Assembly: GCA_022376925.1 (NCBI GenBank)
Contig: JAIOJX010000026.1
Span: forward strand, 198,252,400 to 198,316,399
DNA from: Tragulus kanchil
Taxonomy: Eukaryota > Chordata > Mammalia > Artiodactyla > Tragulidae
Direction: 5' to 3'
Length of the DNA stretch: 64,000 nt
Part shown: piece by piece, positions 23,423 to 35,109 of the stretch
Position numbering within the stretch: position 1 is the first letter of the stretch
Layout of the letters: each line of letters starts with the position of its first letter
Notes under the pieces: generated by a model
What the model was told of the DNA's origin: nothing
Database searches by the model: none
The model's input: only the letters and a program-made list of their open reading frames with translations
Made by a program: the position numbers and the translations under genes

Positions 23423-23873
23423 GAAAGGTGTTTCCGTCTGATTGGCATATTTCTTGAAGAGCTGATTCTTCTTTATCAGATGGTTGTTTCAAATGGCCCA
23501 AGGGAGGCGTCCCAGCCTCAGAAATCACACTAGTGGTCTTGTTTGACTGCCATGGTGCCATAAGGTCCTGTCTGGCCAGAGCCAAGGAAGACAGAGTGGA
23601 AGAAGGTTCCAGAGGTGGGGAGGGTGGAAAGGACGCGCCTGGTCCTGCGAGGTCATCCACAGGTTGACCTGGTGTGCTGGCTCCAGACCAGGGCCTCCCA
23701 GAAGGGCTGCTCCTGGGCTGGGGTCCAGTTTCTGGGCCCCGCTCCAACTCTAGGGCCTCGGATAACCCAGGCTCAGGGTCTTGGGAAGTTGTTACTGTTT
23801 CTTCCCACGGGAGCCCTGTTTCCCCAAGTTCTTGGTGCTCTGTTTTTTCCTTGACGGAGGTCAAGTCTTCCAT
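23423..23873 (-). pseudogene. RSPH4A: Partial duplicate of RSPH4A exon 1
   Basis: A 451-bp copy of the 5' part of exon 1, from the ATG at 23871-23873 to the D5 junction at 23423, after codon 150. Beyond the junction the frame runs into promoter-side sequence and encodes an unrelated tail (RFHNREKTKIRTSL...) before a stop, with no splice donor. It carries Glu135 where the full exon has Gly135. If the duplication is an artefact, this is an allelic copy of the same exon. Confidence 0.88.
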
Positions 23874-24009
23874 GGAAGGAGTCAAAAGAAAAAAAGGTTT
23901 GGATAAAGAGAGAGTGCAGATATGGAAGGAAGTAACACAGCACAGCTGCTTTGCTCAGGTTTGCTAGGCGGTATCTGGGTCCTAGTCGCTCTGCAAGCCT
24001 CAGCGTCGT

Positions 24010-24023
24010 GTCTCCATAGCAAC
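24010..24023. promoter_or_regulatory. RFX X-box motif, D5 copy
   Basis: Second copy of GTCTCCATAGCAAC, 137-150 bp upstream of the partial exon 1 copy. Its existence depends on D5 being real. Confidence 0.7.
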
Positions 24024-24537
24024 CCCAGGCAGGGTTCCCCCTAAGAGAAACAACGCACACAAGTTGCCAGGATTCTAGGGAGGAGACCAAGAAGGATGAA
24101 AATCCTAGATTTGTGATTTGGTGGAGCCTCTGCTCCTCCTCCAAGCTCAGCCAATCCAATCTGCGATCTAGAAACCTGAGACCTGGGCCGGCGCAGAGGC
24201 GGAGCCGCGGGAGGACTTTCAGGGTCTGGTATTAATATTTCGATTCAAACTGCGCGTTGAGGAGTGAGTCTTGCATTAATACGGAGTCGGCGGAGAATGC
24301 ATTTACAGAGTGGTTGTGTGTGTGTGTGTGTGTGAGAGAGAGAGGATGGGGAGGGCGGCGGGAGGGGAAGACCTTGGAAATCTCCAGGTGCAGGTGACAA
24401 GGAGACTACAGTGTGCGGAACATCAGACTCCAAGACTCAGAAAGCAAAGATGTCTCATCTGTGCCAACCAAACTCAGGCGACTTTTGGACAGTAAACAAG
24501 GAAGTCCTGATTTTCGTCTTCTCCCTATTGTGGAATC

Positions 24538-24760
24538 TGCCAGATGAGTAGGCAGAAAATAACATTCAAGAAGGCAGTGAGAAGGTTGCCCTATATAAAT
24601 AGATAATTCATGGATTACCTGTTTCCTGATTACTGAAATTCAAATTAACCCTAAAACTATATTAATATAATCTTTCTTTGATAATATACATATGAATTCA
24701 TAATTTTCCAGTATTTGAGATCAAGATTATGACTATTAATTCATATTATTCCATCTCCAA
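24538..24760. other. Unassigned sequence upstream of RSPH4A
   Basis: AT-rich intergenic sequence with no recognisable element. Confidence 0.4.
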
Positions 24761-25119
24761 TGTAAAGAATCTATAGAGGATGGAACCCTATCTTGCCTTG
24801 ACTAAAAACAGTGAAGTCTTTAATGTTAACTTGTTCTGTATCTCTCTTTTAAAATAACCCAATTAATACTTGATATAACTTCCAATTAACAACATGTTGG
24901 TCATAAATTCTAATTTCATAAAAAAGCATCATATTTACCTCCACCTTCCCCCAGTTTGGTGAAAGAAGCACAGAACTCTTCGTCAATGCTTTGCTCAAAG
25001 CTGTGGATCTTTGCCCTTCCTAAAAGACACACAGAAAATGTTCTATGCAATTTCTGCTAGTTCAGGGACTCCTTGAAGTCAAAGTTCCCAGATTAGAACT
25101 CTTGGGATAGACTCAAAGA

Positions 25120-25156
25120 AAAAAAAGGAAAGAAAGAAAGAAAAAGAAAAAGAAGC
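25120..25156. repeat. (GAAA)n purine-rich simple repeat
   Basis: AAAGAAAGAAAGAAAAAGAAAAAG run; repeated at about 26181-26217 by D6. Confidence 0.85.
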
Positions 25157-25339
25157 TAAAATTACCAATCAGATATTTTTTGGTAATTGGTACAAAGGTT
25201 GAAAGGGCGATAGCATTTTTCCCCTTCATAGTTCTGTTCTCTTCATCCTTGAAGCTGGCAAGTAGTGGTGAGGGCTTTTTTCTTGAACTGACAAGCCAGA
25301 GCAGGATGGTATGACCAGGAGAAAAGGATGATAAGGAAC

Positions 25340-25720
25340 AGAGATACTTATCTGTAGTTTTATTTTCTTGTAATGTCTTTGTCTGGTTTTGTTAGTAGAC
25401 TAATTCAGGCTTCATAGAATGAATTAGGAAGTTTTTTCTCTGATCCTGTTTTCTAGAAGAGATCATAGAGAATTGGTAGAATTCACCTGTGAGTCCATCT
25501 GGACCTATTTTTTAAGATTATTAATTTTGATTTCGTTTCCTCATGTTTATGCATATGTGTGTGCATATATATATGTGTATATATATATATGCCTATATAT
25601 GTGTGCCTACGTGTGTTTTGCCACGCTGTTTTTTTCAAGGAATTAGTCCATTGTATCTAGGTTATCAAATTTACAAGCATAGACCTGTTCATAGTATCTT
25701 TTATTATCTTTTTTTGTTAT
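25340..25720 (-). repeat. L1 ORF2 fragment, D6 copy 1
   Basis: Antisense L1 ORF2: 'GGCTTCATAGAATGAATTAGGAAG', 'AATTGGTAGAATTCACCTGTGAGTCCATCTGG' and 'CTAGGTTATCAAATTTACAAGCATAG' are hallmark ORF2 sequence on the reverse strand. A (TA)n/(TG)n stretch at 25555-25600 interrupts it. Confidence 0.85.
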
Positions 25721-26399
25721 TTATTTTTGGCTGTGCTTGGTCTTTGTTGATGTGTGGGTTAGCTGCTCTTGTTTGGCTTTTCAGGATCGTATAAAATAAT
25801 CCCAATTTAATCACATTTTTTTGTAAAGAATCTATAGAGGATGGAACCCTATCTTGCCTTGACTAAAAACAGTGAAGTCTTTAATGTTAACTTGTTCTGT
25901 ATCTCTCTTTTAAAATAACCCAATTAATACTTGATATAACTTCCAATTAACAACATGTTGGTCATAAATTCTAATTTCATAAAAAAGCATCATATTTACC
26001 TCCACCTTCCCCCAGTTTGGTGAAAGAAGCACAGAACTCTTCGTCAATGCTTTGCTCAAAGCTGTGGATCTTTGCCCTTCCTAAAAGACACACAGAAAAT
26101 GTTCTATGCAATTTCTGCTAGTTCAGGGACTCCTTGAAGTCAAAGTTCCCAGATTAGAACTCTTGGGATAGACTCAAAGAAAAAAAAGGAAAGAAAGAAA
26201 GAAAAAGAAAAAGAAGCTAAAATTACCAATCAGATATTTTTTGGTAATTGGTACAAAGGTTGAAAGGGCGATAGCATTTTTCCCCTTCATAGTTCTGTTC
26301 TCTTCATCCTTGAAGCTGGCAAGTAGTGGTGAGGGCTTTTTTCTTGAACTGACAAGCCAGAGCAGGATGGTATGACCAGGAGAAAAGGATGATAAGGAA

Positions 26400-27780
26400 C
26401 AGAGATACTTATCTGTAGTTTTATTTTCTTGTAATGTCTTTGTCTGGTTTTGTTAGTAGACTAATTCAGGCTTCATAGAATGAATTAGGAAGTTTTTTCT
26501 CTGATCCTGTTTTCTAGAAGAGATCATAGAGAATTGGTAGAATTCACCTGTGAGTCCATCTGGACCTATTTTTTAAGATTATTAATTTTGATTTCGTTTC
26601 CTCATGTTTATGCATATGTGTGTGCATATATATATGTGTATATATATATATGCCTATATATGTGTGCCTACGTGTGTTTTGCCACGCTGTTTTTTTCAAG
26701 GAATTAGTCCATTGTATCTAGGTTATCAAATTTACAAGCATAGACCTGTTCATAGTATCTTTTATTATCTTTTTTTGTTGTTGTTGTTTTTCAAACTTTT
26801 ATTTATTTTTGGCTGTGCTAGGTCTTTGTTGATGTGTGGGTTTAGCTGCTCTGTGATATATGGGATCTTCCTGGTTCAGGGATCGAACCTGTGTCTCCTG
26901 CATTGGCAGATGGGTTCTTATCCACTGAGTCACAAGGGAAGCCCCTTTTAGTATCTTTTTAATGTCCATAGATGACTAGTGATGTTATATCTTTAATTTT
27001 TGAATTAGTAATTGCATATTTCTCCTTCATTAGAGGTTTATTAATGAATTAACCCTCTCTTAGAACTAGGTTTTGGTTTTGCTAATTTTCTGTTTTCAAT
27101 TTCATTAATTTCTACTCTAATGTATATTATTTCTCTTCTTTTGCTTGCTTTGAATTTCATTTGCTCTTTTGTTCTAGTGCTCTAAGGGGAAAGCTTAGAT
27201 GATTGAGGCTTAGATGACTTAGATCTTTCTGGTTTTCTGATATATACATTCACTTCTATAAATTTTCCTCTAAATACTGATTTTCCTGCATCCCACAAAT
27301 TTTGACGTTACGTTTTCATTTATTTCAAAATATTTTGAGATTGTCCACCTATTTTTCTGTTACTAATTTATAGTTTAATTCCATTGTGATCTGAGAACAG
27401 ACATTTATGATTTTCACGTTTATTTTCTTATATCCTTTAAATTTGTTGAACTACTTTTATGGCCCAGAACGTGGTCTGTCTTGATGAATATTCCATCTGG
27501 GCTTAAGCAGAATGTATGTTCTGCTATTGTTGGATGAACTGGTCTATAGATGTCAGTTGCACCCACTTGATTGATGGTGGTGTTGATTTCAACTTACTGA
27601 TTTTCTCCTTGCTGATTTTCAAATGCTTACTGATTTTCTCCTTGCTGGATCTGTCCAGTCCATTCTGATAGGTGTTGAAGTCTACAGCAATAGTGAATCC
27701 ACTATTTATCCTTGTAGTTCTAGTAGTATTTGCCTCATGTATTTTGACCCTTTGTTTTTAGGTATGCAGCCTGGCCGCCC
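26400..27780 (-). repeat. L1 ORF2 fragment with nested SINE
   Basis: D6 copy 2 of the L1 piece above continues past the SINE at 26775-26948 into 'CCTCTCTTAGAACTAGGTTTTGG', 'TCCTGCATCCCACAAATTTTG' and 'TCCATTGTGATCTGAGAACAGA' and 'GGAACTGGTCTATAGATGTCAG'-like text, all antisense L1 ORF2. It is cut by stops and indels and is not functional. At 27600-27640 an internal short duplication (TTACTGATTTTCTCCTTGCTG twice) is visible. Confidence 0.83.
26775..26948 (-). repeat. CHR-type SINE, short form
   Basis: Antisense element: 'TTTATTTATTTTTGGCTGTGCTAGG', 'GATCTTCCTGGTTCAGGGATCGAACCTG', and head 'CCACTGAGTCACAAGGGAAGCCCC'. The L1 sequence TAGTATCTTTT is duplicated on both sides (26753 and 26949), marking the insertion. 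Confidence 0.88.
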
Positions 27781-28100
27781 CCCTCCTTCCCCCCCCTCCC
27801 CAAAATGAATAAACAAATAAATTTAGAAAAGAAAGAAAAAAACCATCATTGAGAACTTAAAAGAGCAATTCCCTTTAACAGTCCATGTAACACTCTTGCT
27901 TTGGGTGTGAAAAAGTCAAATGATAAGTGAAGACTAGTTTAGGGTTTACGAATAATAAACGAGGCTGCAATCCCTTTGCAGTGGTGCCTAAGTACAAGGG
28001 TACTTTATCTGAAATTCCTGAATGGATCAAGTGGTTTTCGGTAATAAATTTATGAGATGTCTTTTTCTTAATACCATTGGCTCGTATTAAGAAAAGGAAA
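27781..28100. other. Unassigned sequence before the retroviral fragment
   Basis: C-rich then A-rich low-complexity sequence (27775-27842), followed by sequence that could be a worn extension of the endogenous retrovirus but shows no clear domain. Confidence 0.35.
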
Positions 28101-28119
28101 GTCAATTTTCCTTTGCTCT

Positions 28120-28623
28120 TGAAGATCCTTCCCAGCCAGCTTCTCAGTTAATGTGGATGGTCCTGCCCGAAGGGTTTCGTGACAGCCCTCACTTATTCTG
28201 GCAAAACTTGTCACAGGACTTACAATATTTTAATAGCCCTGAGACAGTGATGCTCCAGTATGTAGATGATGTTCTGCCCCATGCTGAGACAGAGGAAGCT
28301 TGTTCACAAGCATCAGAGAATTAATTTTCTAGCCGGTTGTGGCTATAAAGTGTCAAAGGAGAAAACCGAGCTTGGCCAACAGTCAGTTAAGTATCTGGGT
28401 TTAAGCATATCAGAAGCAACAAGAGCCATAGGCCCCAAGAGAGTTAAACCTATACCAAATCATGCCCTACCGATGAAATTGGGAGTGTTCTTAGGTGTTA
28501 CAGGATATTGCTGCATTTAGATTCTGGGATATGGGGAACTTTCCTGGCCTTTATATAATCTTATATCTGAAATTCAGCAGCCCCAAACTGATAAATTAAT
28601 CTGTTCACCAGAGGCTCAAAAGG
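28120..28623 (+). mobile_element. Endogenous gammaretrovirus-like pol (reverse transcriptase) fragment
   Basis: The plus strand encodes, with stops and a frame change, reverse transcriptase motifs of the gammaretrovirus/ERV1 class: a FRDSPHLF-like substrate-pocket motif at about 28165-28190, the catalytic LQYVDDVL (YVDD) motif at about 28252-28275, a KYLGL motif at about 28390 and an FLGVTGYC motif at about 28490. An in-frame stop occurs after the YVDD motif and others follow. No LTR, gag or env is adjacent. It is cut on the right by a BovB-like fragment. A dead, partial copy. Confidence 0.82.
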
Positions 28624-28806
28624 CTTTTCAGTCAATTCAGTTCAGTCTCTCAGTCATGTCCAACTCTCTGTGACCCCGTGGACTGAGCCCGCCAGGCTTC
28701 CCTGCCCTTCACCCTCTCCCGGAGCTTGCTCAAACTCATGTGCATTGACTCAGCGATGCCATCCAACTATCTTGCCCTCCTGACCCCTTCTCCTTCTGTC
28801 TTGCTT
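28624..28806 (-). repeat. BovB / Bov-A-like fragment
   Basis: Antisense sequence 'TCAGTTCAGTCTCTCAGTCATGTCC', then 'CCCGGAGCTTGCTCAAACTCATG' and 'CAGCGATGCCATCCAACTATCTTG', which are features of the BovB LINE 3' portion rather than the short Bov-tA. It interrupts the retroviral fragment or forms its edge. Confidence 0.75.
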
Positions 28807-29574
28807 ATATAAACTACTAATTTATCATGGTCCTCAGATTCCCACTAAACACAGAAATTGACCTGAGAGGAGAGTTTTAATTTTTAATCCCTTTAATGAC
28901 CCTGGGGAAGACGTCTAATCCTTTTAGTAATAACAATAAAATCTATTTTCAAATCTTCATTGTCAGAAATAGTTTAACCTGAGAGTATTAAGCCCGTAAA
29001 TGTTCAGTCAACTCTTGATTTCACATAACCACTGTAAACTAAACACTAATCCATTTGGTAAGAGGGGAATAGCTCAAAAGATAGAAGAATAGATTAGTAA
29101 TAAAATGAATAGCTCAGACAAGAATATCTGATTATAACTTTAGTCTCATTTTTATTTTTATAAAGCAATTCTGTGATGAAGTATTTTATTTAAAATTTCG
29201 TGGCCGTTTCTTTTCTCTGAGTTAGGAATATTGAAATAACTACTAAGCCTGGTAATAGTGATATATACAGTGTTCTTCTAACAGCTCTCTGTCTTATAAT
29301 AAACATGGTGCTTTACCAACTTCTTCAATACCAATTATCTGCACCACACTGTGCCTTAAAAGTATCACATTTAGATTCTGTTTTTTCTTGTTTTTATATG
29401 ATGCGTTGGTAATAAAAAAAAAAAAGTGTGACTGTACACATGACATATGAAACTCTGCTGAGATACAGTGTGACAAGCAGGTGTGTGAAGTGATGAGTGT
29501 GTAGTGAGTGGCATATATGGTCTCTGTCACAGTTCCTCAACCCAGCCATTGTATTGTAAAAAACAGCCATAAAC
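28807..29574. other. Unassigned intergenic sequence
   Basis: AT-rich sequence without an element I can name. Confidence 0.4.
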
Positions 29575-29576
29575 GG

Positions 29577-29790
29577 GAAAGTATTAGTTGCTCAGTCGTG
29601 TTTGACTCTTTGCAACCCCATGAACTGCAGCCTGCCAGGCTCCTCTGTCCATGGAATTCTCCAGGCAAGAATACTGGAGTGAACTGCCATTCCCTTCTCC
29701 AGGGGATCTTCCCCACCCAGGGATCAAACCCAGGTCTCCTGCATTGCAGGCAGATGCGTTACCATCTGAGCTACCATTCTGCCTCAGAAA
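29577..29790 (-). repeat. Bov-tA SINE, well preserved
   Basis: Antisense Bov-tA: 'GTTGCTCAGTCGTGTTTGACTC', 'CAAGAATACTGGAGTGAACTGCC', 'GGGATCAAACCCAGGTCTCC' and the head 'GTTACCATCTGAGCTACC'. Complete and close to the family consensus. Confidence 0.9.
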
Positions 29791-30430
29791 ACAAACTATA
29801 AACATACGTAAAGAAATAAACTTGGAGTGGAGATTTTATTCATTTATACTGAAATTAGAATTTTATGTATCTGCAACTGTCACAAAATATTATCCTTTTA
29901 ATTGTTCTCAGTCGTTGAAAATGGTGAGATCACTCAGCTCACAGGTCATACAAAAGCAGGTGATGGGTTGAATTTGTCTCATTGCTAGAGTCTGACAATC
30001 CTTTATCTATACTGACATGCATGAATGAAGGAATAAAGGACTGAATGAACTTAAGAGAAGGGAAGTAGGATCTTTCCTGGACTAGAATACCAAGTAATAA
30101 ATACACACAAAGGGGGAAAATCACCTATTTGTTGTGAAAGTAGTGAGTTAACATCTGAATGAGGAAAAGGATGTTTTCATATTCTCAAATTCTATCCCCA
30201 CAAATGATTGATGTTAGTAATAGAAGTCAAGTAAAAATTAACAGTGTAAAACCCTAGCAGACAGCACCTTAAGCATATTGCAAAAGTTTGCATCAGTTAT
30301 AGTGTGATATTCCAATCTAAATAACTGCTTATATTCTTGTATGTCAAAATGTTCAGGCTTGATTCATCATGAGGAAACACTGGAAAGCAAACGAACAACA
30401 TTCTTGCATGTTGTAATGCTATGGTTAATA
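29791..30430. other. Unassigned intergenic sequence
   Basis: No repeat family, coding exon or RNA gene recognised. Confidence 0.4.
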
Positions 30431-31009
30431 ATTTAATGTTATTGGGCCATTTGGTCACCCTTTTGATGACACATGGACCAGATGGTGACCTGATGTACTG
30501 TGCTCATTGCTTGTACCCAAACAACTGTGTACTTATGCATAACTTGTATGTAAACAACTTATGTACTTAAACAATGAAGAATGAAAATGTCTTCCAAGAA
30601 AAGAGGAAAAACATCAAGAGCAGATTAAGATCTGGAACAGCAGGTGTTCCTCCTTTGATCTGGCCATCAAGGGCAGATCAGGTTGTTTTCCGCTTCCCCC
30701 ATGTGCAAACTCTTTGAACTCTTTTGAGAATAAAGAACTTTGTAAGGTATAAAATGGCAGACACCCACACTCATGGTGAGGGCCCCTCCACACATGGATG
30801 CACGTAGTGGATGGTGTTCCTGCCTTAGCTCTGGCGCGCTGACCACCTGACTTCCCAGCTGGTGAGACCAGAGGAAGGTACTTTCCCCCTGTCTGGTGAG
30901 GTTCATTTACTAAGTATTATTGTTAATTTGCTTTTTTCCTTGCGCTTTGATTCTTGATTTGTACCAGCCTAAATACTTAATAAATAGGTGTTTGCTGCCA
31001 ACCTGTGGA
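30431..31009 (+). repeat. Possible solitary LTR-like element
   Basis: The segment has LTR-like order: AATAAAGAACTTTG at about 30729, shortly followed by TATAAAATGGCAGACACCCAC and a GC-richer stretch with short C-rich U5-like text. No terminal TG...CA or target duplication could be fixed, so the call is weak. It may equally be unique sequence. Confidence 0.3.
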
Positions 31010-33155
31010 CTACATCTCGAATTCTCTAAAAGAAGCATATATGAGCAAAGCAAAATACATGTACTGTTCAGAAGTACCAATGTCAAGTAAAATTTACAAA
31101 GAAAAATTATTCCACATTAAAGGAGGCTAAAAAGGCATGAAAAGTAAATGTAATGCACGGTCCTGGATTTGACCCAATTTATTTATTTTAGTTGATAGAA
31201 TAGTGTCCTTTAGTTTTCACATCATTTATACATTCACTAGGACAAGCAGATATACCCTCTGTACTTAGCAAAGAGACTCTTAAATTCATATGAAAAGGTA
31301 AAAATGTATTTGTATCATATAGTAATTTAGAATAAACTTTAGATACATTTCATTTTTCTCATTCATAACCATGTCAGACATGCTTTGGCATGTGCTCTTT
31401 TTTGTATCATAAAATATAGGAACAGCAACAAAAAAACTCATCTCACTTGTTTCAACACAAGTACTGTTGTCTTTTGAAACAGCTACCAACCTGTGGATTA
31501 AGTGCTAGCACTTAATACTCTAGAATTGTAACTGCAGAACCTTCATGGATTCACAGGGATCTTTCATAGACTCTCTATGCTGATTCATTAGCAAAAGGAA
31601 CTTCCTTACTGGAAGACACTTCCCAACACTGATTCAAATTCAATACAAGGCTTGAATTATATTATCTCATTTAATTCTCATACAGTTAAGTGAATTATAC
31701 TCCGTGACTCAACAGTGTGTGCAAAACAAAAAAGTTTATTTCTGTTTTCTATACCCAATTCACTTACTTTCAAATCTTACTCCTGGCTAATAATCAATTG
31801 ATAAGCCTATAGATTAAAGGTTATACCTGTCTTCCAGTATTAAGCATTGGCTTGAAGTAAATCTAATTACACAATTTAAATTCTCCATCAGGTCTGTTTC
31901 TCTCCTCTTTTATCCTTCTCAAAAGGGCAGGCAAAACAGAAGTTGTGTCTTCATTTTGGTCGGTGGGGGATGTTCTGCTAGTCTGGCCTCTGTCTTGTCT
32001 TCTTGAGATTTGCAGATGCCCAGGGAGACGTCTCTGCTTCCACTAGGGCCTTCAGCCCAGGTGTGTGTTGTTTGAAAATGGCAGCTACATCTCGAATTCT
32101 CTAAAAGAAGCATATATGAGCAAAGCAAAATACATGTACTGTTCAGAAGTACCAATGTCAAGTAAAATTTACAAAGAAAAATTATTCCACATTAAAGGAG
32201 GCTAAAAGGCATGAAAAGTAAATGTAATGCACGGTCCTGGATTTGACCCAATTTATTTATTTTAGTTGATAGAATAGTGTCCTTTAGTTTTCACATCATT
32301 TATACATTCACTAGGACAAGCAGATATACCCTCTGTACTTAGCAAAGAGACTCTTAAATTCATATGAAAAGGTAAAAATGTATTTGTATCATATAGTAAT
32401 TTAGAATAAACTTTAGATACATTTCATTTTTCTCATTCATAACCATGTCAGACATGCTTTGGCATGTGCTCTTTTTTGTATCATAAAATATAGGAACAGC
32501 AACAAAAACTCATCTCACTTGTTTCAACACAAGTACTGTTGTCTTTGAAACAGCTACCAACCTGTGGATTAAGTGCTAGCACTTAATACTCTAGAATTGT
32601 AACTGCAGAACCTTCATGGATTCACAGGGATCTTTCATAGACTCTCTATGCTGATTCATTAGCAAAAGGAACTTCCTTACTGGAAGACACTTCCCAACAC
32701 TGATTCAAATTCAATACAAGGCTTGAATTATATTATCTCATTTAATTCTCATACAGTTAAGTGAATTATACTCCGTGACTCAACAGTGTGTGCAAAACAA
32801 AAAAGTTTATTTCTGTTTTCTATACCCAATTCACTTACTTTCAAATCTTACTCCTGGCTAATAATCAATTGATAAGCCTATAGATTAAAGGTTATACCTG
32901 TCTTCCAGTATTAAGCATTGGCTTGAAGTAAATCTAATTACACAATTTAAATTCTCCATCAGGTCTGTTTCTCTCCTCTTTTATCCTTCTCAAAAGGGCA
33001 GGCAAAACAGAAGTTGTGTCTTCATTTTGGTCGGTGGGGGATGTTCTGCTAGTCTGGCCTCTGTCTTGTCTTCTTGAGATTTGCAGATGCCCAGGGAGAC
33101 GTCTCTGCTTCCACTAGGGCCTTCAGCCCAGGTGTGTGTTGTTTGAAAATGGCAG
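31010..33155. repeat. Tandem duplication D7, period about 1075 bp
   Basis: Bases 31010-32084 recur at 32085-33155 with single-base indels in homopolymers (AAAAAA versus AAAA at about 31430; GGCTAAAAAGG versus GGCTAAAAGG at about 31125). Length errors in homopolymers are typical of long reads. The unit itself has no recognised gene or repeat. Confidence 0.92.
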
Positions 33156-33330
33156 CTACTGCTGGTGACCATGGACCTGCTTTGCCTGAGGTCTTGAGTT
33201 CCTCCTCAGGAGCTTCCCTATCCCCCTACTCTAGGTCTCTTTCTGTCAGTAGGTTCTATTTATCCCTTCATCCTTTATGAGAGTTAGGTGGAATTTCTTT
33301 ATCTCCAAGAAAATAAGTTATCAATACTGC
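33156..33330. other. Unassigned spacer
   Basis: Short unique stretch between D7 and a Bov-tA SINE; nothing recognised. Confidence 0.4.
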
Positions 33331-33515
33331 CAGACTCCCACATAACACATAAGAGATGTGAGTTCAATCCCTAGGTCGAGAAGATCCCTGGTGAAGGAAA
33401 TGGCAACCCACCCCAGTATTCTTGCCTGGAGAATCCTATGGATAGAGGGGCCTGGTGGGCTACAGTCCTCAGCCTCACAGAGAGTTGAACACAACTGAAG
33501 TGACTTAGAAGGCAT
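33331..33515 (+). repeat. Bov-tA SINE, truncated head
   Basis: Sense orientation: 'GAGTTCAATCCCTAGGTCGAGAAGATCCC', 'CAGTATTCTTGCCTGGAGAATCC', 'GGCCTGGTGGGCTACAGTCC' and 'GAGTTGAACACAACTGAAGTGACTTAG'. The first part of the tRNA-like head is diverged. Confidence 0.85.
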
Positions 33516-33554
33516 GCCCACATCTTTTCCTGAGCCCCTGCCTCCAATTCTCAA

Positions 33555-33915
33555 TACTCTTTGTTTAAATTGAAGTGCAATTTATAGTCTATGACCTCAT
33601 AAATGTTAGGTGTATAGTAAATGAGTTTTAAATCATACACATTCTCTCAGCCCAAAAAGTTCCCAGGCGACCTTTTCTAGTAAATCTCTACCTCAGAGGC
33701 AACTGTTGTTTTGATTTTCTTAATCAACACAGGTTAGGTTTCCCTGTTCTAAAACTTCATATAAATGGCCTAGATTATCTTTCCTTAAACACTGTTGAGA
33801 TTCATTCATGTTTGAATATGTACCAGTCGTTTATTTCCTTTATTGCTGAGGCTGAGGGCTATTTTATTGGGTAAACATAGCACAATTGTCCATTTACTGG
33901 TTGATGGTCATTTAG
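33555..33915 (-). repeat. Old L1 3' region fragment
   Basis: Antisense text such as 'TTTAAATTGAAGTGCAATTTATAG', 'GAGATTCATTCATG' and 'CACAATTGTCCATTTACTGGTTGATGG' fits old L1M/ME sequence. Divergence is high. Confidence 0.6.
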
Positions 33916-35105
33916 CACCAGCTCTAGACCATCTGACCAGACTCTTGGCCTCATGAGTTCTGCTCTATGCTATTTTAATTGCTCATGCTGCTTTAATTTA
34001 AATTAAGTAGTCAGATGTTTTAGGTGGTGTTACCCTAGGAAATAGACCACAAAGTGCTCTTAGGAACAATATGAGTGAGGGAGTGAGGGAAGCAAGACTG
34101 GGCACAGGGAGCAGTTGAACTGAAAGGCAGTGCACGCAGACCATAAACAGGGGGTGAGAGCTGGGCTGCCCTTCAGAGCTGTTCTCACTTGAGGCGGTGT
34201 TGCTGCTATAGATGCAAACTGAGAGCAACACTCCCACAACTGTCGCTAAAGGAGGTGTCCCTGCTTGGCAATTGGTTTCTTGCTCTTTTCCTGAATTAAA
34301 TTGTCTGATGAAAGACGGGCAGAAGGAAGGTGGGGGAGTATTCAGAATGCTGTAAAGAAGAAAAAACCAAAACAACAACAACAAAAAAAGCACACCATAT
34401 TCTTGGCGTCTAAAAAAAAAAGAAAGACTTGAAATTTTGTATTAAGGAAGCATTATAGTATCTATATTAAAGATGAAAAAATTGAGGCTCAGAGGTTATG
34501 TGACTTTTTTCTAGCTCCCAGTTAGTAGAAGGCCCTATGATTGCAATTTTTACCAATGTCTTAAAAGTCTTTAGATACTTAAGGATGGATTATTCTAATA
34601 CTTTAAAGACTAAATTGAAATGCCGGAAGTTACATACAGGCTAAATTTTTTGAACTTTATATCCAAATATTCTAAATGTTCTAAATCCATGTTTTCAAAA
34701 CAATCTCACTTCCACAAGAACCAATCTACTAAAGATACCACCAAATTTGAATTATCATTCATTTTAATGTAATTTATACCACATTGAGGTATGTTGAGAC
34801 TTGTCTGACTAAAGTCAACAGCCTGTTTTAACCTCCTGGGTACGTGGCAGCAGGACTCCCTCCAGTAATTCCCACATTTTTTAATTGTTTATCTTGATGA
34901 TCTGCTTGGGACTGGCAATACTGTGGCTTCATTTTGTTTGCCCACTGAATACTTTCATTTATGCACTGAAGTCCCCCTTACCTGAAAGCTCCATATGGTT
35001 CCATTTCAAGCCCTTCTATCTAGTATCCTTGGGAATGGAGGCCAAGAAACCCTGAGAGCCTTTCTGAACTGCCAAGGATAATGAAGAGTGAGTGAAGAAA
35101 CACTT
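33916..35105. other. Unassigned intergenic sequence
   Basis: The minus-strand open frame at 33998-34393 has no recognisable family and no start context. At 34455-34545 there is a MIR-class-like scrap ('GATGAAAAAATTGAGGCTCAGAGG'). Nothing else is named. Confidence 0.4.
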
Positions 35106-35109
35106 AATG

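Larger units (their letters stand above)
22310..24537. repeat. Tandem duplication D5, period 1113-1115 bp
   Basis: Bases 22310-23422 recur at 23423-24537. Differences: C at 22357 versus T at 23470 (a Gly135/Glu135 change) and two extra bases in the GT run of copy 2. The unit covers the 5' two thirds of RSPH4A exon 1 and its promoter, so the assembly shows two promoters and one broken exon 1. Confidence 0.93.
24761..26780. repeat. Tandem duplication D6, period 1061 bp
   Basis: Bases 24761-25719 recur at 25822-26779. Copy 1 is followed (25720-25821) by what looks like an error-rich rendering of the SINE that cleanly follows copy 2: 'GGCTGTGCTTGGTCTTTGTTGATGTGTGGG' and 'TTAGCTGCTCT' are shared, then the text degrades. 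This favours an uncollapsed noisy contig end. Confidence 0.92.

Noticed and set aside
33998..34393. Minus-strand 131-codon frame as a membrane protein gene
   Set aside because: Hydrophobic start comes from a T-rich complement of an A-rich run; no homology, promoter or splice context.
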